A stretch of DNA of 64,000 nt, from positions 310,001 to 374,000 of the forward strand of contig OZ220497.1 in NCBI GenBank assembly GCA_965116245.1, in the 5' to 3' direction. The DNA comes from Poriferisodalis sp965116245. Its GTDB lineage: Bacteria > Actinomycetota > Acidimicrobiia > Acidimicrobiales > Poriferisodalaceae. Positions 61,145 to 64,000 of the stretch are shown piece by piece. A program made the position numbers and the translations under genes. The first letter of the stretch is position 1; each line of letters opens with the position of its first letter. The notes below the pieces were generated by a model. It did not search any database. It saw only the letters and a list, made by a program, of their open reading frames with translations, and was not told the origin of the DNA.

Positions 61145-61449
61145 TGCTGTGCCCCGCTTCGCGATGTGCGACGGGGCCATATTGGGCTGTGGCGCGGCTC
61201 GGGTGCTCGGCGAAGCGTGAACGCCAATGCACCGTGTTAGCCATCTGCCTATTCTGTCTCAATAATCCGAGCGCCACAACCCCGCATCACAACCCCGCAT
61301 CGGAAGCGGATGATTCGGCGAGAGTAGAATCGCGGCTTCTTGGCAAGCAGCCCGCCGCCGCGCTACCCGCACACGGGGGGGGGTCGAATCCCGGGAGTCG
61401 CGCCCGGGCGTCTCAGAGATTTGACGGCACGCCGAAGTACATTCGCCGG
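61145..61449. other. Divergent region between ilvB leader and sugar dehydrogenase
   Basis: No convincing gene. It should contain the ilv promoter on minus and that of the lipoprotein gene on plus. A run of nine G lies at 61375-61383, followed by a GC-rich palindrome-like cccggg..cccggg. No clear -10/-35 pair was identified. Confidence 0.5.
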
Positions 61450-62883
61450 GTGCGGTATCGATGGCGGTCCAGCATCGCAGCTAGCGCCATGATCATTGCG
61501 GTGGGCGCGACAGCGGCCGCCTGCTCCCAGGCTGAGCCTGGCGATGACGCTAATCCTGCTGTGACTACTGCGAGCACGCTGCCGTATACACAAACTCCGG
61601 AGTACATCGCTTCGAACACGCAGTGTCCAGAGGGACTTACTGAGCTTGGAGCAGTCTCACTAGGCAGCGACACCCCGGCCGACACTGTGCGGCTGGTGCC
61701 TTACCTCAGCTTGGACAGCGCGACTGTGATGGTCTTCGACGACCCAGGCGCGAAAGCTCAAGAGTTGGGCAGCGACCAATCGGGTGGCGGCTATGTGGGC
61801 GACCGCAGCGGTCGCATATGGCGATTTGAGCCCAGCGTGGCTGGCCAGACCACCTCGGCAGGTACGGCAGACGCAGAGTCGGCCGACACAGAGTCATCGT
61901 CAGGCACAGCGCTTGGGGGGCAAGCGGGTGGCGATTTTGGGTTCTCCATAGGCGCGGAACCCATAGCCGACTTCTCATCCAACACAGCTATCGAGCACGA
62001 CCAGGGCTTAGTGGGTATGACGCTCGGACCGAACGGGCGGCTGTGGACCAACCGCACCGACGAGCGTGGGCGCAGCGTGGTGACCGTGCTCACACCCAGC
62101 GCGGATCGCAAGACCTTACAAGGCGACCCCGCCGATCTTCTGGAAGTTAAGCAAACCAATGCGCAGCACAACGGAGGCGACCTGCTGTTTGATGACGACG
62201 GATTGCTTTACGTGTCGTTCGGCGACGGTGGCGGTTCGGGAGATCCGCACCATCACGGCCAGAATCTCACCACCCCGCTGGGTGCGCTGTTACGACTGGA
62301 CGTCGACACCAACCTCAGCATTGATGCCCGCGATTGGCAACTGGTTCCCGCTCCGGGCAACCCTGATCTCGGGCCCGGCAGTGACCCTCGCATCTGGGTC
62401 TACGGGATCCGTAACCCGTTTCGCATGTCGCTTGACGAGACAACCGGCGCCTTGTGGGTCTCCGATGTGGGTCAGCAGTGCATGGAGGAGGTCACTGCGC
62501 TGAATCTCGATGAGGGTGGTGCCAATTTGGGTTGGAACGCCTATGAGGGCAGCCGACGTTTCGTAGGCGATGAGTTGAGCAATCACCGAGCGCCCGATTT
62601 TGAGTATCGGCACGGGCTGGGTCTGTGTTCGGTAATTGGAGGCCACGTTTACAGGGGCAGTGAGCTGGAGTGGCTCAGAGGTCGTTATGTGTTTGCCGAC
62701 CTCTGCGGGGGCGACATTTACGCTGCGGAGGTGAATCCCGGTACGCAGCCCGACGAGGTTTGGGATTTGGGCGTTGAGACTCCGCGCCCGGTTGGATTCG
62801 CGGTGGACGGGGCCGGTGAGATGTACGTGATTGATATTGAATCAGGCGTGTGGCGCCTAACTGGGAAATCTCCTACCGAGTGA
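61450..62883 (+). CDS. PQQ-type glucose/sorbosone dehydrogenase family lipoprotein
   Basis: A 477-residue exported protein. The signal ends in ATAAAC (Cys25), so it is probably a lipoprotein; this sets the GTG at 61450, with an inner ATG at 61489. The beta-propeller of soluble glucose dehydrogenases follows. QGLVGMTLGPNGRLW, AQHNGGDLLFDDDGLLYVSFGDGGG with the catalytic-type His, and YGIRNPFRMSLDETTGALWVSDVGQ with the PQQ-contacting Arg-Asn-Pro are present. NLGWNAYEG is also there. Around residues 125-160 an Ala/Asp/Ser/Glu-rich loop is inserted. Likely oxidises a sugar or other polyol outside the membrane, given PQQ. No PQQ synthesis gene is nearby. Confidence 0.82.
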   Translation: MRYRWRSSIAASAMIIAVGATAAACSQAEPGDDANPAVTTASTLPYTQTPEYIASNTQCPEGLTELGAVSLGSDTPADTVRLVPYLSLDSATVMVFDDPGAKAQELGSDQSGGGYVGDRSGRIWRFEPSVAGQTTSAGTADAESADTESSSGTALGGQAGGDFGFSIGAEPIADFSSNTAIEHDQGLVGMTLGPNGRLWTNRTDERGRSVVTVLTPSADRKTLQGDPADLLEVKQTNAQHNGGDLLFDDDGLLYVSFGDGGGSGDPHHHGQNLTTPLGALLRLDVDTNLSIDARDWQLVPAPGNPDLGPGSDPRIWVYGIRNPFRMSLDETTGALWVSDVGQQCMEEVTALNLDEGGANLGWNAYEGSRRFVGDELSNHRAPDFEYRHGLGLCSVIGGHVYRGSELEWLRGRYVFADLCGGDIYAAEVNPGTQPDEVWDLGVETPRPVGFAVDGAGEMYVIDIESGVWRLTGKSPTE

Positions 62884-62929
62884 TCTCAGTCGGCTTAGCT
62901 GTCGGCGTATCTGGACTGGTGCCATAGCA

Positions 62930-64000
62930 GTGTTTCGACGCACGGCCTATGACCGAGAGATCCTGGCCCTAGCCGTGCCAGCCTTCGGCGCGCTGATCGC
63001 TGAGCCGCTCTACGTAGTCACCGACACAGCGATCGTGGGAAGGATTGGCACTCCCGAGCTGGCGGGCCTAGCCATCGCATCGTCCATCTTGCTCAGCGCG
63101 CACGCGGCTTTGATCTTCTTGGCGTACGGCACAACTGGACTGGTTGGCCGATTGATTGGAGCTGGTTCGCCCCAGCGAGCGGTTGAGCAGGGAGTCGCCG
63201 GTTTGTGGCTGTCTATCGGTCTAGGGGCTGTAGTCAGCGTGGGCATGTGGGCCAGCTCCGGCTGGCTCGTGGGCCTGTTTGATCCGACTCCACAGGTCAG
63301 TGAGTTAGCCCTCACCTATCTGAGGATCAGCCTGTTGGGCTTCACTGCGCTATTGGCGGCGATGGCGGCGACGGGCTACCTACGAGGTGCCCAGGACACA
63401 GTGACCCCGCTAGTTGTCGCTATCGGTTCCGCTGTCGCCAATCTGCTCATTGAGCTTGTGCTGGTGTTTGGACTGGACATGGGCATCGCCGGTTCGGCGT
63501 GGTCAACTGTCATCGCCCAGTGGGCCGCCGCGCTCGTCTTCTTCGTCGCTATTCGTCGTCAAGCTCGGGCTGTGGGCGCGAAGCTGCGGCTGGTCATGGC
63601 CGCAGCGCGGCGCTATGCGCGTGTGGGTCTGCAGATGTTCGTGCGAACGGCCTCATTGCGAGGTTCGCTTGTACTCGCCGCCATCCTGGCCTCTCGGATT
63701 GGTACCACCGAGCTGGCCGCGCACCAGATCGGAGCCGAGATCTGGTCGCTGGCGTCGTTGGCGCTGGACGCGGTCGCCATCGCAGGTCAGGCCATTGTCG
63801 CCAAGGAGCTGGGCGCTAGCCGGCCAGCGGTAGCTCGAGCTGCCAGCACACGAATGATCGGCATGACTATCCAGCTCAGCATGGTTTTCGCGGTGTCACT
63901 GTTGTTGTTGCGAAGCCAAATCGCCAGCATCTTCAGCACCGATCCTGACGTAGTCGCCCTCGGCGGATTCCTGTTGCTATTCGTCGCCGCAGCTCAACCC
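62930..64000 (+). CDS. MATE-family efflux protein, DinF-like (3' end outside window)
   Basis: 357 codons open to the window edge, with GTG at 62930 as the start. Features of the MATE/DinF family are the initial TAYDREILALAVPAFGALIAEPLYVVTDTAIVGRIG, AYGTTGLVGRLIGAG, YLRISLLGFTALLAAMAATGYLRGAQDT and the repeat in the second half GLQMFVRTASLRGSL, ASRIGTTELAAHQIG, GQAIVAKELGA. About nine of the twelve helices are in view. Such antiporters export cationic drugs, dyes or metabolites against Na+ or H+. It follows the dehydrogenase by 46 bp on the same strand. Confidence 0.9.
   Translation, partial: MFRRTAYDREILALAVPAFGALIAEPLYVVTDTAIVGRIGTPELAGLAIASSILLSAHAALIFLAYGTTGLVGRLIGAGSPQRAVEQGVAGLWLSIGLGAVVSVGMWASSGWLVGLFDPTPQVSELALTYLRISLLGFTALLAAMAATGYLRGAQDTVTPLVVAIGSAVANLLIELVLVFGLDMGIAGSAWSTVIAQWAAALVFFVAIRRQARAVGAKLRLVMAAARRYARVGLQMFVRTASLRGSLVLAAILASRIGTTELAAHQIGAEIWSLASLALDAVAIAGQAIVAKELGASRPAVARAASTRMIGMTIQLSMVFAVSLLLLRSQIASIFSTDPDVVALGGFLLLFVAAAQP

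Noticed and set aside
61370..61440. tRNA-like or integration-site sequence around gggtcgaatcccggg
   Set aside because: A T-loop-like string is present, but no anticodon or acceptor stem can be formed around it.

Overview
The window looks like chromosome of a moderately GC-rich actinobacterium (Actinomycetota). The PafB/PafC pair, a mycothiol-type maleylpyruvate-isomerase-like protein, actinobacterial-type SerC, DUF4032 and DUF3179 proteins, frequent GTG starts and many 4-nt GTGA/ATGA overlaps point that way. The gene mix would fit a free-living or host-associated member of a lineage such as Acidimicrobiia, but that placement is inference. No phage, plasmid origin or CRISPR array was seen.

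Left part (1-9.5 kb): the tail of a PIG-L/LmbE deacetylase, a DUF3644 protein, a decayed stretch with a broken reading frame, a beta-class DNA methyltransferase with an unusual C-terminal domain, an AlaX tRNA-editing protein, an EEP-family phosphodiesterase, a truncated AbiEii-type toxin with its HTH partner, and pafB-pafC. This is the accessory-looking part of the window. It is followed by a two-gene xanthine-dehydrogenase-type molybdoenzyme (9.5-13.6 kb), an AMP-forming acyl-CoA synthetase, a DUF4032 kinase-like protein, tRNA-Glu and a DUF3179 lipoprotein. Two tandem secreted paralogues follow (18.8-20.7 kb). The first keeps a zinc-protease motif and the second has lost it. A polysaccharide deacetylase closes this segment.

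Middle part (21.9-40.8 kb): a seven-gene branched-chain-amino-acid-type ABC operon on the minus strand has one ATPase pair, two permease pairs and one lipoprotein receptor. Then come tRNA-Gln(CTG) just downstream of gltX, and a leucine/isoleucine block with cimA and leuB on minus and greA-leuC-leuD on plus. CimA makes citramalate, which LeuCD and LeuB can process towards isoleucine, so the block can feed both leucine and isoleucine. A class I glutamine amidotransferase and an SsuD-like flavin monooxygenase follow.

Right part (41-64 kb): a Dpp/Opp-type peptide importer is translationally linked to a YtcJ-like amidohydrolase. Then come a CobW-type GTPase, a short SerA, an aminotransferase and SerC. 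A tandem array of RDD-family membrane genes follows, one split by a 1,350-bp ISL3-type insertion sequence with an 8-bp target duplication and another reduced to a remnant. Next is the ilvB-ilvN-ilvC operon preceded by an attenuator-like leader, then a PQQ-type sugar dehydrogenase lipoprotein and the first part of a MATE exporter. Several genes carry short in-frame tandem expansions (greA, dppF, the molybdoenzyme, two receptor lipoproteins), a recurring oddity of this window.
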